A stretch of 64,000 nucleotides of DNA from Gammaproteobacteria bacterium (lineage in GTDB: Bacteria; Pseudomonadota; Gammaproteobacteria; Steroidobacterales; Steroidobacteraceae): NCBI GenBank assembly GCA_025358295.1, contig JANYJY010000062.1:1-64000 (forward strand), given 5' to 3'. A program made the translations under genes and the position numbers. The notes under the pieces are model-generated. The model had not been told where the DNA came from and made no database searches. It worked only from the letters and a program-made list of their open reading frames with translations. Positions 43,582 through 53,733 of this stretch are shown here, one piece after another (position 1 is the first letter of the stretch; every line of letters begins with the position of its first letter).

Positions 43582-45384
43582 ATGAGTACGAACTCCGACC
43601 GTCCCCGGGCAAAATCGCTCAATCCCTTACGCGCGCTGCTGCCCTTCTTAAGGCCCTATCGGAGCATGATTCTGGCGGCTTTGGGCTCCCTGCTGGTGGC
43701 CACGGTCGCCATGTTGGCGCTGCCTCTGGCGCTGCGGCAGCTCATTGACCACGTCGTGGCCGCCAAGGACTCCGGCGCCCTCAACGGCTACCTCATTGGA
43801 TTTCTAGCGGCATCCGTCATATTCGGCGTATTTGCCGCCCTACGCTTCTACCTGGTGACCTGGCTCGGCGAGCGGGTGGTGGCGGATCTGCGCGCGGCCG
43901 TCTATGCGCGGGTCGTGCGCATGGACCCGATGTTCTACGAGACCACCCGAGTCGGTGAAGTGCTGTCTCGCTTGACCACCGACACCACCTTGGTGCAGGC
44001 CATTTCCGGCGTCAATTTGTCGATCATATTGCGCTCAAGCCTGAGCATGCTCGGCGGCCTCGTGATGCTCGGACTGACCAGTCCCAAGCTCATGGGCATC
44101 ATGTTGGTGTTGATTCCCGTCGTGGTCGCACCGCTCATCGTCATCGGCCGGCGTGTGCGCAGCTTGTCCCGCGCGTCGCAGGATCGCATCGCCGACACCA
44201 GCGGGCTTGCCGGCGAGACGTTGAATGCGATCCAGACCGTCCAGGCGTTCACCCTGGAGGAGTTGCAGAGTCAAAAATATCGCCGGGCTGTGGAAGACAG
44301 TTTCGTCACCGCCATCCGCCGCACGCGAGTGCGTGCGGCGCTGACGGCATTCGGGATTACGCTCGTGTTTGCCGGCATCACGGTTGTTCTGTGGCTGGGC
44401 GTGCGTCAAGTTCTCGCCGGCACCATGACTGGTGGGCAGCTGTTTCAATTCCTGCTGTATGCCGGCTTCGTCGGTAGTTCCGCCGCCGCGCTGACGGAAA
44501 TGTGGGGTGAGATGCAGCGCGCCGCAGGTGCCATGGAACGCCTGAGCGAATTGTTGGTTGCGCGGCCCGTCATCGGCGCTCCGTTGCGGCCGGCAGAGCT
44601 TCCGGCACGAGTCGCCGGCGGGATCCGCTTCGACAATGTCACTTTTCATTATCCGTCGCGGCCCGAAACCGCCGCGCTCGGCAACTTCAGTCTGGACGTG
44701 GCGCCGGGGGAAACGCTGGCCTTTGTAGGGCCGTCGGGCGCCGGCAAGACCACTGCCTTCCAATTATTGCTGCGATTTTACGATCCCGACTCCGGCCGGG
44801 TATTGATCGACGATGTGCGGCTTGCGGATTTGCGGCCGGAGGACATTCGCGCGCAGATTGGCCTGGTGCCCCAGGAGACCGTGCTATTCGGCGCCAGCGC
44901 ACGCGAGAATATTCGCTACGGACGGCCGGGGGCCAGCGACGCCGAGATCGAAGCCGCTGCGGTGGCTGCGGCAGCGGACGGCTTCCTGCGCAAGTTGCCG
45001 CAGGGGTATGACACTTTCCTCGGCGAGCGCGGCACGCGGCTCTCGGGTGGGCAGCGGCAACGGATCGCATTGGCTCGGGCTATTCTCAAGGACCCGCCCA
45101 TATTGTTGCTGGACGAGGCCACCAGTGCGTTGGACGCGGAATCCGAACGGCTGGTGCAGGAAGCGCTCGAGAAGCTCATGCGCGGACGCACGACCATCAT
45201 CATTGCGCATCGACTGGCGACCGTACTGAAGGCGGACCGCATCGTGGTGATGGACCACGGACACAAGATCGCCGTCGGCACCCACGCCGAGCTGCTCGTC
45301 AACAGCCCGCTGTATGCACGGCTTGCGTCGCTGCAATTCACGGCCGACTTGAGCGAGCCGGCCGAGGGGGCCATGCACCAGTAG
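43582..45384 (+). CDS. ABC exporter with fused membrane and ATPase domains (MsbA/ABCB type)
   Basis: 600 residues from ATG 43582, preceded by GGGGGGA; a longer frame to 43399 lacks support. Six TM helices lie in residues 20-320 (MILAALGSLLVATVAMLALP, and so on). The ATPase domain has Walker A GPSGAGKTT near residue 385, Q-loop LVPQETVLFG, signature LSGGQRQRIALARAIL and Walker B ILLLDEATSALD. Homodimeric export of lipid or drug-like substrate is likely. MsbA proper is usually linked to lpxK, which is absent, so a more specific name is not justified. Confidence 0.93.
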   Translation: MSTNSDRPRAKSLNPLRALLPFLRPYRSMILAALGSLLVATVAMLALPLALRQLIDHVVAAKDSGALNGYLIGFLAASVIFGVFAALRFYLVTWLGERVVADLRAAVYARVVRMDPMFYETTRVGEVLSRLTTDTTLVQAISGVNLSIILRSSLSMLGGLVMLGLTSPKLMGIMLVLIPVVVAPLIVIGRRVRSLSRASQDRIADTSGLAGETLNAIQTVQAFTLEELQSQKYRRAVEDSFVTAIRRTRVRAALTAFGITLVFAGITVVLWLGVRQVLAGTMTGGQLFQFLLYAGFVGSSAAALTEMWGEMQRAAGAMERLSELLVARPVIGAPLRPAELPARVAGGIRFDNVTFHYPSRPETAALGNFSLDVAPGETLAFVGPSGAGKTTAFQLLLRFYDPDSGRVLIDDVRLADLRPEDIRAQIGLVPQETVLFGASARENIRYGRPGASDAEIEAAAVAAAADGFLRKLPQGYDTFLGERGTRLSGGQRQRIALARAILKDPPILLLDEATSALDAESERLVQEALEKLMRGRTTIIIAHRLATVLKADRIVVMDHGHKIAVGTHAELLVNSPLYARLASLQFTADLSEPAEGAMHQ

Positions 45385-45394
45385 CGCAGCGGCG

Positions 45395-46003
45395 CTACTT
45401 CAGCAGACCCTCTTCCTTGAGTGCCTGCTGCACCTTGGGCCGCTGGGCAATGCGTGAATGATAGGCCGTGAGCACGGGCCACTTGCTCAAATCGATGCCC
45501 ACATGCCCTGTCCAGCTGAGGACCGTGAACAGGTAGGCATCGGCCACCGTGAAAGTGCTGCCCAGCAAGTAGTTTTTGTTGCCCAAAAATCCCACCAGCC
45601 AATCGAATTTCTTGCCGAGCCCGGCAATCGCAGCGGCTTTTATTTCAGCCGAGGCCTCTCGATTGAACAGGGGGGCGAATCCCTTGTGCACCTCAGAGGT
45701 GATGTAGTTCAGTATTTCCATGAGCTGGTAGCGCTCGAAAGTCCCGGCGCGCGGCGCCAATCCGGACTCGGGCTTTTGGTCGGCCAGGTATTGAACGATG
45801 GCCGGCCCCTCAGTCAGCCGCTTGCCGTCATCGAGCTGTAGCGTGGGAACCGCCCCCTTGGAATTGACGGTGAGATAGTCGACTCCCTCGGAGGTCTTTT
45901 TAGTCGCAAAGTCGACTTTGTCCAGAGTGTAGGTCAGACCCGCTTCCAACAGCACGATGTGGGGCGAAAGCGAGCAGGCGCCGGGACTGTAGTAGAGCTT
46001 CAT
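45395..46003 (-). CDS. gstA: Glutathione S-transferase, beta class
   Basis: 202 residues from ATG 46003. MKLYYSPGACSLSPHIVLLE places Cys10 as in E. coli GstA. NSKGAVPTLQLDDGKRLTEG carries the glutathione-site cis-Pro, and the C-terminal domain has ITSEVHKGFAPLFNR and TVADAYLFTVL. Conjugates glutathione to electrophiles. Named by similarity to GstA; paralogues exist in most relatives. Confidence 0.93.
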   Translation of the reverse strand: MKLYYSPGACSLSPHIVLLEAGLTYTLDKVDFATKKTSEGVDYLTVNSKGAVPTLQLDDGKRLTEGPAIVQYLADQKPESGLAPRAGTFERYQLMEILNYITSEVHKGFAPLFNREASAEIKAAAIAGLGKKFDWLVGFLGNKNYLLGSTFTVADAYLFTVLSWTGHVGIDLSKWPVLTAYHSRIAQRPKVQQALKEEGLLK

Positions 46004-46064
46004 ATTGAATTCCTGGGGTAAGTCGACTGAATGATCGTAATGGGGTTGGCGGATTATACGCGAG

Positions 46065-46526
46065 TCATGGCGGTAGGATAATTCGCCGCGCACCCAGAAA
46101 CCTTGCGGCATAGGGCGGTTCCGCGAGCGAATCGATGCGCACGTAGCCGCCCTTCGATGGTGCATGAATGAAGCGCTCGCCGTCGAGGGCGATGCCTACA
46201 TGCAGTTCTTTGCGCGCCAAATGCAGGAATACGAGGTCGCCCGGACGCAGGTCGGCGCGCGCGATCGGCTTGCTGGCGGCGCGTTGCTCCTGGGCGGTGC
46301 GCGGCACACGGATGCCGGCGCTGTTGGCCGCATAGACAACCAACCCGCTGCAGTCGAAACCACCGGGAGCAGCGCCGCCGAAACGATACGGTTGGCCCAG
46401 CATGGACCTGGCGCCGTCGACCATGAGTTGTCGAGAATCCGGCGGCGCTCGGTCGGGACGGGGAGTGGTGCCCGCGCATGCAGCTAGCGCAAGCGACACG
46501 GCGGCGACGAGAAGAGCTCTGATCAA
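46065..46526 (-). CDS. NlpC/P60 cell-wall peptidase lipoprotein
   Basis: 153 residues if TTG 46526 is used, which overlaps the glucokinase stop as TTGA; ATG 46589 gives an N-terminal extension that hides the signal. Lipobox LALAAC near residue 17. Catalytic Cys in GGFDCSGLVVYAA, catalytic His in ELHVGIALDG, and FIHAPSKGG. Such C40 peptidases cut the D-Glu-mDAP bond of peptidoglycan peptides. Confidence 0.9.
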   Translation of the reverse strand: MIRALLVAAVSLALAACAGTTPRPDRAPPDSRQLMVDGARSMLGQPYRFGGAAPGGFDCSGLVVYAANSAGIRVPRTAQEQRAASKPIARADLRPGDLVFLHLARKELHVGIALDGERFIHAPSKGGYVRIDSLAEPPYAARFLGARRIILPP

Positions 46527-47269
46527 CTCAACGTCGTGGCCAATGCCGCGCCGACGATACCAGCTTCCGAACGCAGCGTTCCAATGCACAGGCGCGCCTC
46601 GCAGTGCAGCTTGTCCATGAATTTATCGGGTTCCTCGGTGATGCCGCCGCACAGGACAATGAGGTCCGGCCACAGTAAGGCGTGCATCTCCTGCAACACC
46701 AGGTTGAGTTGTTCCGCCCACTCATCCCAGTTCAAATTCTGATCTATTTTTGCCCGCCCGGAGGCGCGTTTCTCAGCCTCGCGTCCCGCCACCTGCAAGT
46801 GGCCGAACTCGGTATTCGGAACCAGCTTGCCGTCGACGAACAAGGCGGTACCTATTCCTGTGCCGAGGGTCAGCAAGAGGACGGTGCCCGGCACATCGCG
46901 AGCGGCGCCATAGCGCAGTTCGGCGGCGCCCGCGGCGTCGGCATCGTTAATGGCGATCACCGGCCGTCGCAGATGCTCTGCAGCCAGTGCGGACAAGGAC
47001 TTTCCGATCCACGCCTTGTTCAGGTTCGCCGCCGTGCGCACCGTGCCATGGCGTAGCACGCTGGGAAACGCGAGTCCCACGGCATGATCGCCCGGCACCC
47101 TCGATACCACGGTCTTGAGCGCCGTAAGCAAGGTCTCGGTCGAGTCCTGCGCGGGAGTCGGCGTGCTGAAACGCTCGCCGACGAATGCCCCGGTGTTCAA
47201 ATCCACCAGCGCGCATTTGATGGAGGATCCGCCGACGTCTATGCCGATGGCCAACCGGGACGCAGTCAA
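46523..47269 (-). CDS. ppgK: Polyphosphate glucokinase (ROK family)
   Basis: 248 residues, TTG start at 47269. AIGIDVGGSSIKCALVD is the phosphate-binding loop; NDADAAGAAELRYGAAR and LTLGTGIGTALFVDG are the ROK motifs, and VPNTEFGHLQVAG ends in the sugar-binding region. The size and the GTGIGTALF form match PPGK, which phosphorylates glucose with polyphosphate (and often ATP). It is divergent from the glycogen operon, whose debranching and glucanotransferase steps release glucose. Confidence 0.9.
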   Translation of the reverse strand: MTASRLAIGIDVGGSSIKCALVDLNTGAFVGERFSTPTPAQDSTETLLTALKTVVSRVPGDHAVGLAFPSVLRHGTVRTAANLNKAWIGKSLSALAAEHLRRPVIAINDADAAGAAELRYGAARDVPGTVLLLTLGTGIGTALFVDGKLVPNTEFGHLQVAGREAEKRASGRAKIDQNLNWDEWAEQLNLVLQEMHALLWPDLIVLCGGITEEPDKFMDKLHCEARLCIGTLRSEAGIVGAALATTLS

Positions 47270-47319
47270 TTTATGTCTCGCATTGTGAGGTTCGCCCGCC
47301 GTCCCTTGGATAACAACCC

Positions 47320-47325
47320 TATAAT
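47320..47325 (+). promoter_or_regulatory. Candidate -10 box (TATAAT) just before glgP
   Basis: An exact TATAAT lies 10 bases before ATG 47336, in the 66-bp divergent gap. No convincing -35 box is found 16-18 bp upstream. If real, the mRNA would start only a few bases before the ATG, that is, almost leaderless; no Shine-Dalgarno is visible for this ATG, which fits. Confidence 0.35.
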
Positions 47326-47335
47326 ATCCCTCAAT

Positions 47336-49816
47336 ATGAACTCGATTGATACCCAGTTTGTGACACGCCGGAACGTAGCCCTGCAGCCCGGCACATTATT
47401 AGCAGCGCTATTGGATCGGCTGACGCGGACTCTCGGCAAAAGCCCGGAATTTGCCACGGCTCGGGACATCTACGATGCGCTGTCGCTCGCGGTTCGCGAG
47501 GAGTTGACACTACGCTGGCTGGCCAGTCAGCGGCGGGTGGCGAACGCGCGGGTGAAGCGCGTGTGCTATTTTTCGGTCGAATATCTTCCGGGCCGCTCCT
47601 TGTTGAATGCGTTGTCGAGTTTGGAGGGAGGCCTGCTTCAGGAGGCGCGAACGGCGCTGCGCGAGCTGGGTCATGACCTCGACGACATCGCGGCGCAAGA
47701 GGTCGACCCCGGCTTGGGCAACGGCGGCCTTGGCCGTTTGGCGGCCTGCTTCCTGGATTCTCTGGCCACCCTACAGTACCCGGCCGTCGGTTACGGCATT
47801 CGCTATGACTATGGCATTTTCACGCAGGTCATCGGTGCGGACGGCGGGCAGCGCGAGGTCGCCAGCAGCTGGCTGCGGTTGCGCAATGTCTGGGAGACTC
47901 CCCGCAGCAACGTGCGATTCACCGTGCGATTCGGCGGACGGCTCAAGGGTCCCGAAAACGCCGAGGTCGGCGATGCGCAACGCTGGGTCGACACCACCGA
48001 CATACATGCCATCGGATTCGATCAGCTGATTCCGGGAAACCGGGGACCTACGGTCAATCATTTGCGGCTCTGGTCGGGCCGAGCGATTACTCCGTTTCAC
48101 ATCGATGCCTTCAATGCGGGCCACTACGCCGCGGCCGTTCAAGAACAGGTGGAGGCGAAGAACTTATCGCGCGTCCTGTATCCGGACGATTCGACGCCGC
48201 AGGGCAAGGAGCTGCGGCTGAAGCAGCAATATTTTTTCGTCAGCGCCAGCCTGCAAGATATTCTGGCTACGCATTTGAGCGAAGGCCGGTCGCTGGTATC
48301 CATGCCGGAGTCGATTGCAATTCAATTGAACGACACTCATCCGACCGTGGCCATTCCTGAGCTCATGCGGCTGCTGCTCGATGAGCATGGCCTGTCGTGG
48401 TCGGAGAGCTGGCAGATCACGACCAGCGTATTCTCTTACACCAACCATACTTTGCTGCCGGAGGCGCTCGAGACCTGGCCGGTGGCCATGTTCGAGAGCC
48501 TGCTGCCGCGGCACCTGCAAATCATTTACTTGATAAATCGCGATTTTCTGCAATCGGTGGAGGCGCAATTTCCCGGCGATCAGGACCGCCGCCGGCGTCT
48601 GTCGATCATCGATGACGATGGCGGCAGGCGCGTCCGCATGGCGCATTTGGCGGTCATCGGCTGCCACCGGGTCAACGGCGTCGCTCGGCTTCATTCGGAA
48701 CTCATGCGCAAGCAGGTGTTCTCCGGATTTGCGGAACTGTATCCGGAGCGATTCATCAATGTGACCAATGGTATTGCGGTGCGCCGCTGGCTGAAGCAAT
48801 CGAATCCCGGTCTATCCTCGCTGCTGACGGAGCGATTGGGTTCGGCTTGGGAAAACGATCTGGAGGAACTCGGTCGGCTGATCGGCGCCGCCGACGACCC
48901 GGATTTCCGCCGCCAGTTTCGCGGCATCAAGCGCACCAATAAGCAACGGCTCGCCGATGAGGTCATGCGCCGCACCGGCGTGGAACTCAGCGTCAATTCG
49001 CTGTTCGACGTTCAGGTAAAGAGAATCCACGAGTACAAGCGCCAACTCCTGAATCTCTTGTACGTGGTCACGCGTTACCGGCAAATCCGCGACAATCCCC
49101 GTGCCGCTATCGTGCCGCGCAGCGTGATTTTCGCCGGCAAGGCCGCGCCCGGATACGCGATGGCCAAGGCCATCGTCAAGCTCATCAACAACGTTGCGCG
49201 CACCATCGACGCGGATCCTGCCGTGCGCGACAAGCTGCGCGTCGTGTTTCTGCCGGATTATGACGTCTCGCTCGCGCAAAAGATCATGCCTGCGGCGGAT
49301 CTGTCCCAGCAGATTTCCACCGCCGGCATGGAGGCCTCCGGAACAGGTAATATGAAGCTCGCGCTGAACGGAGCACTGACCATCGGCACATTGGATGGAG
49401 CCAATATCGAGATTTGCGAGCATGTGGGCGCGGAGAACGTGTTCATTTTCGGCCTGACCGCGGAGCAGGTGGCGGCGCGGCGCGGCGGCGGTTACCAACC
49501 CTGGCGTGAACTCGAATCCAATCCCGACCTGAAGAGCACATTGAACCTCATCGAATCCGGATTCTTTTCACCCGGCCGCCCCGATGACGCCAAGCCCGTC
49601 GTCGATCGGTTGCTGAGCGACGGGGAGCCGTTCTTGGTCCTGGCGGATTTCGCAGCCTACGCCCGGGCGCAGGCGGAGGTGGACGCTCTATACTCCCAAG
49701 AGGACGAGTGGAGCCGTAAAGCCGTCATTAATTGCCTCAATATGGGTTATTTTTCCAGTGATCGCAGCATTCGCGAGTACGCGGACCGCATTTGGGCCGT
49801 CAAGCCCGTGATGTGA
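47336..49816 (+). CDS. glgP: Glycogen/maltodextrin phosphorylase
   Basis: 826 residues from ATG 47336. Family landmarks: YFSVEYLPGRSLLNAL, EVDPGLGNGGLGRLAACFLD, AIQLNDTHPTVAIPELMR, VQVKRIHEYKRQLLN and the PLP Lys in EASGTGNMKLALNGA (K674). Releases glucose 1-phosphate from non-reducing ends of glycogen. First gene of glgP-glgB-glgX-malQ; its stop overlaps the next start (GTGA at 49813-49816). Confidence 0.97.
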   Translation: MNSIDTQFVTRRNVALQPGTLLAALLDRLTRTLGKSPEFATARDIYDALSLAVREELTLRWLASQRRVANARVKRVCYFSVEYLPGRSLLNALSSLEGGLLQEARTALRELGHDLDDIAAQEVDPGLGNGGLGRLAACFLDSLATLQYPAVGYGIRYDYGIFTQVIGADGGQREVASSWLRLRNVWETPRSNVRFTVRFGGRLKGPENAEVGDAQRWVDTTDIHAIGFDQLIPGNRGPTVNHLRLWSGRAITPFHIDAFNAGHYAAAVQEQVEAKNLSRVLYPDDSTPQGKELRLKQQYFFVSASLQDILATHLSEGRSLVSMPESIAIQLNDTHPTVAIPELMRLLLDEHGLSWSESWQITTSVFSYTNHTLLPEALETWPVAMFESLLPRHLQIIYLINRDFLQSVEAQFPGDQDRRRRLSIIDDDGGRRVRMAHLAVIGCHRVNGVARLHSELMRKQVFSGFAELYPERFINVTNGIAVRRWLKQSNPGLSSLLTERLGSAWENDLEELGRLIGAADDPDFRRQFRGIKRTNKQRLADEVMRRTGVELSVNSLFDVQVKRIHEYKRQLLNLLYVVTRYRQIRDNPRAAIVPRSVIFAGKAAPGYAMAKAIVKLINNVARTIDADPAVRDKLRVVFLPDYDVSLAQKIMPAADLSQQISTAGMEASGTGNMKLALNGALTIGTLDGANIEICEHVGAENVFIFGLTAEQVAARRGGGYQPWRELESNPDLKSTLNLIESGFFSPGRPDDAKPVVDRLLSDGEPFLVLADFAAYARAQAEVDALYSQEDEWSRKAVINCLNMGYFSSDRSIREYADRIWAVKPVM

Positions 49817-51738
49817 GGGTACACAACGAGTTGTCCGAATCAGGCTTATCCGACTTCGATCTATATTTGTTCGGTGAGGGCAAGCATGAGCGCATCTACG
49901 ACAAGCTCGGTGCGCATGCTTATACGAATGGGTCGATCGCCGGCACCCGATTTGCCGTCTGGGCGCCCAACGCCGAACGAGTCAGCGTCGTCGGCGACTT
50001 CAACCGGTGGGATGGCCGCGAGCATGTGATGAGCGGCCGCGCTGCCTCGGGAATTTGGGAATTGGCGATTGCCGGAATCGGCGCTGGCACAGCCTACAAA
50101 TACGAAATTCTCGATCGCGCGGGCCGTCTTTTCCTAAAATCGGACCCGTACGGCTTTGCCATGCAGCTACGACCCGACAATTGTTCGGTCGTTGCCAGCC
50201 TCGACGGTTACGCGTGGCAGGACTCCGAGTGGCTGAAACAGCGCGAACACATCGATCCGTTGCGGCGGCCGTTCAATGCCTACGAAGTGCACCTGGGCTC
50301 ATGGAAGCGTCCGTGGGATCAGCGGGTGCCGCCCTTCATGAGTTGGCTCGAAGCGGTGGACCAGTTGATTCCCTACATCGTCGATATGGGTTACACACAC
50401 GCGGAATTGATGGGAGTCGCCGAACATCCGCTCGACGCGTCGTGGGGATATCAAGTGGTCGGCTATTACGCTGCCACAGCGCGTTACGGCAGCCCGCAGG
50501 ACTTCATGTTTTTCGTCGATCGCTGCCACCAGGCGGGAATCGGCGTGATTTTGGACTGGGTGCCGGCGCACTTCCCGCGCGACGATCATGGTTTGTCGCA
50601 ATTCGACGGCAGTGCGCTGTACGAACATTCGGATTCCCGGCTCGGCGAGCACATGGATTGGGGCACCAAGATATTCAATTACGGGCGCCATGAGGTGCGC
50701 AATTTCCTGGTCGCCAATGCCCTGTTTTGGGCTGACCGCTATCATGTCGATGGTCTGCGCGTCGATGCGGTGGCATCCATGCTGTATCTTGACTATAGCC
50801 GCAAGCCCGGCGAATGGCTGCCCAATCGCGACGGCGGTCGAGAGAACCTCGAGGCCATGGATTTTCTGCGTCAGATGAATAACGCGGTGCACCGGCTTTT
50901 TCCTGGCGTATTGACCATTGCCGAGGAATCGACCTCATTTGCAGGCGTGACACAGCCGCCCGAGCACGGCGGGCTGGGATTCAACTTCAAATGGAATATG
51001 GGTTGGATGAACGACACCTTAAAGTACGCCGCCCTCAACCCGATATATCGGCGCTATAACCATCAATTAATCACCTTCTCATTTGTGTACGCCTGGTCGG
51101 AGAACTTCATATTGCCGATTTCCCACGACGAGGTCGTGCACGGCAAGCGCTCCCTGCTGGCAAAGATGCCGGGCGACGACTGGCAGAAGCGCGCGAATTT
51201 CCGCCTCTTGCTTGCGTACATGAGCGCCCATCCCGGCAAGAAGCTCTTGTTCATGGGATCGGAATTCGGGCAGTGGCTGGAATGGCGGGACTACGAACAG
51301 TTGGAGTGGGCGCAGTCGGCAGTCGCCGAGCACATGCAGTTGCGCGACTGTGTGCGGGATCTGAATTATTTGTACCGCGCGGCGGCGCAGTTTTACGGCA
51401 GCGATTGCGATCCAAATGGATTCCGCTGGGTGGATCTGCACAATGCCGAAGAGAGCGTCTGGGCATTCTCGCGGCATGCGGTCGGCCATGACGGCGGCGC
51501 GCCGATCACTTGTGTATTCAATGCCACACCCATACCGAGGGAGAGATACGCCGTCGGAGTGGCTGCGCCGGGGCGCTATCGGAAGATATTCGACTCGGAC
51601 GAGGCACGCTTCGGCGGTGCGGGCTTCAACCAGCAAGTGCAAGTGAGCGCGGCGGCCGGAGGCGCTCACGGTTATCCGCACGCTTTGCATTTGAATCTGC
51701 CGCCTCTCGGCGCGCTGTTTTTCAGCGGACCGGTCTAG
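49813..51738 (+). CDS. glgB: 1,4-alpha-glucan branching enzyme
   Basis: 641 residues from GTG 49813, chosen because it overlaps the glgP stop; TTG 49792 is an alternative. N-terminal CBM48 (RFAVWAPNAERVSVVGDFNRW), then a GH13 barrel with GYTHAELMGVAEHP, VDGLRVDAVASMLYLDY (nucleophile Asp), LTIAEESTSF and PISHDEVVHGKRSL. Introduces alpha-1,6 branches. Followed by glgX with a one-base overlap (TAGTG). Confidence 0.97.
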   Translation: MRVHNELSESGLSDFDLYLFGEGKHERIYDKLGAHAYTNGSIAGTRFAVWAPNAERVSVVGDFNRWDGREHVMSGRAASGIWELAIAGIGAGTAYKYEILDRAGRLFLKSDPYGFAMQLRPDNCSVVASLDGYAWQDSEWLKQREHIDPLRRPFNAYEVHLGSWKRPWDQRVPPFMSWLEAVDQLIPYIVDMGYTHAELMGVAEHPLDASWGYQVVGYYAATARYGSPQDFMFFVDRCHQAGIGVILDWVPAHFPRDDHGLSQFDGSALYEHSDSRLGEHMDWGTKIFNYGRHEVRNFLVANALFWADRYHVDGLRVDAVASMLYLDYSRKPGEWLPNRDGGRENLEAMDFLRQMNNAVHRLFPGVLTIAEESTSFAGVTQPPEHGGLGFNFKWNMGWMNDTLKYAALNPIYRRYNHQLITFSFVYAWSENFILPISHDEVVHGKRSLLAKMPGDDWQKRANFRLLLAYMSAHPGKKLLFMGSEFGQWLEWRDYEQLEWAQSAVAEHMQLRDCVRDLNYLYRAAAQFYGSDCDPNGFRWVDLHNAEESVWAFSRHAVGHDGGAPITCVFNATPIPRERYAVGVAAPGRYRKIFDSDEARFGGAGFNQQVQVSAAAGGAHGYPHALHLNLPPLGALFFSGPV

Positions 51739-53729
51739 TGAAGCTGATTCAGACGGGCTCACCGCGTCCATTGGGCGCGACGTGGACCAAGCGTGGGGTC
51801 AATTTCGCCTTATTTTCGAGCAACGCCAGCCGCGTGGAGGTCGGTCTCTTCGATGCTGAAAGCGGCGTTGAGACCGTGCGATACGACCTCCCGGGGCGAA
51901 CCGGAGATGTTTGGCATGGCTTGTTGTCGCCGCGGCGCGCCGGACCCGGGTCCCACTATGCGTTTTACGTGCACGGACCCAACGAACCGCAGAATGGGCA
52001 CCGCTTCGACGCCAACGTTGCCTTGATCGACCCGTACGCGCGCGAACTATCGAGCACAGGGCCGCTGCGTGCGCGCGTCACCGATTCCGGCTTCGATTGG
52101 GGCGGCGACCGGCCGCCCGCCACACCGTGGCGGGATACGCTCCTCTATGAGCTGCATGTGAAGGGCTTTACGCGGCTGCATCCGGGCGTCCCAACCGAGT
52201 GGCGCGGCAAGTATCTGGGGTTGACCGTGCCGGCGGTCATCGAGCATATGAAGTCCATCGGCGTGACGGCGGCGGAGCTGCTGCCGTGCCAGTCTTTCGT
52301 CACCGAACAATTCCTGCGCGATCGAAGTTTGAACAACTACTGGGGTTACAACTCGGTTGCTTGGTTCGCGCCCGCGAACGAGTACGCGTTGCACGATGCG
52401 GTCGTCGAATTCAAAACAATGGTAAAGGCATTGCACGCGTCGGGCATCGAAGTGATCTTGGACGTAGTTTTCAACCACACCGCTGAGGGCAACGAGCAGG
52501 GTCCAACGCTGTCGTTGCGTGGCATCGACAACTCGGTCTATTACCGCCTGATGGCGCAGGACAAACGCTTCTACGAGAATGTCACGGGTTGCGGCAATAC
52601 CGTCAACTGCCAGCATGGCCAGGTTCGGGCTCTGATCATCGACTGCCTGAAGTACTGGGTCGAGGATATGCACGTAGATGGCTTCCGCTTCGATTTGGCG
52701 ACGGTGTTGGCACGGGAAGAAAACGGCTTCAACGAGCACTGTGCACTCTTCAAGGCCATACGCGCAGAGCCGTCCTTGGCCTACGTCAAATTGATCGCCG
52801 AACCCTGGGATGTGGGCTGGGGCGGCTATCAGCTCGGCCGATTTCCATCGGGCTGGGGAGAATGGAACGATCGCTACCGCGATACGATTCGCTCGTTCTG
52901 GCGGCGCGATCCGGGGAAAATCGGCGAGTTCGCGGAGCGCTTCGCTGGTTCGAGCGACATATTCAGGCACAACGGCCGCAGGCCGACTGCCGGCATTAAT
53001 TTTCTCACGGCGCATGACGGCTTCACGTTGTGCGACTTGGTTTCCTACAACGAGAGGCACAACGACGCCAATCTCGAGGGCAACAGCGATGGGCACAATG
53101 AGAATCTAAGTTGGAATTGCGGAGCGGAAGGTCCCACCGATGATGCCGTCGTCAACAAACTGCGGAGCCGGCAGATGCGCAATCTGCTGGCAACTCTGTT
53201 CTTCTCGCAAGGAGTCCCCATGCTGCAGGCGGGCGATGAATTCGCGCGGACGCAACGTGGCAACAACAACGCCTACTGCCAGGACAATGAAATATCCTGG
53301 ATCGACTGGCAATTGCGCAGCGTCAACCTGGATCTGCTGCGGTACGTGCAAACGCTTGCCCAGCTGCGCAGGCGCCATATCGAGTTTCGTCGCGACACTT
53401 TCCTCAAGGGCGCGGCGTCGCGCGCCCATGTCAAGGATGTAACGTGGTTGAACGTGAACGGTATCGAAATGAAGCAAGCTGAGTGGCAGGACGGGAATCT
53501 GCGCACATTGGGAATTTGGTTCGGCAAGCAGAGCAATTTGGAGGGACGGTTGCTGTTGCTGCTGAATGCCAGTGATGCCGCGCAGACGTTTTTACTGCCG
53601 GCCGCTCCGGCCGAGGAGCCGTGGATTCGCCAATTCGACACCGCGCTGAATACTCATGAGCCGGTAAGCTTGGGGCGTGCGCGCGACTATTGGCTCGACG
53701 CGGCAAGTTTCGCTTTATTGGAGTGTTGA
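51738..53729 (+). CDS. glgX: Glycogen debranching enzyme
   Basis: 663 residues from GTG 51738. CBM48-like start (GATWTKRGVNFALFSSNASR), GH13 isoamylase-type motifs VILDVVFNHTAEGNEQGPTL, MHVDGFRFDLATVLARE, KLIAEPWDVGWGGYQLG and NFLTAHDGFTLCDLVSYNER. Removes short side chains left by GlgP. The next gene starts 4 bases downstream. Confidence 0.96.
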   Translation: MKLIQTGSPRPLGATWTKRGVNFALFSSNASRVEVGLFDAESGVETVRYDLPGRTGDVWHGLLSPRRAGPGSHYAFYVHGPNEPQNGHRFDANVALIDPYARELSSTGPLRARVTDSGFDWGGDRPPATPWRDTLLYELHVKGFTRLHPGVPTEWRGKYLGLTVPAVIEHMKSIGVTAAELLPCQSFVTEQFLRDRSLNNYWGYNSVAWFAPANEYALHDAVVEFKTMVKALHASGIEVILDVVFNHTAEGNEQGPTLSLRGIDNSVYYRLMAQDKRFYENVTGCGNTVNCQHGQVRALIIDCLKYWVEDMHVDGFRFDLATVLAREENGFNEHCALFKAIRAEPSLAYVKLIAEPWDVGWGGYQLGRFPSGWGEWNDRYRDTIRSFWRRDPGKIGEFAERFAGSSDIFRHNGRRPTAGINFLTAHDGFTLCDLVSYNERHNDANLEGNSDGHNENLSWNCGAEGPTDDAVVNKLRSRQMRNLLATLFFSQGVPMLQAGDEFARTQRGNNNAYCQDNEISWIDWQLRSVNLDLLRYVQTLAQLRRRHIEFRRDTFLKGAASRAHVKDVTWLNVNGIEMKQAEWQDGNLRTLGIWFGKQSNLEGRLLLLLNASDAAQTFLLPAAPAEEPWIRQFDTALNTHEPVSLGRARDYWLDAASFALLEC

Positions 53730-53733
53730 GTTG

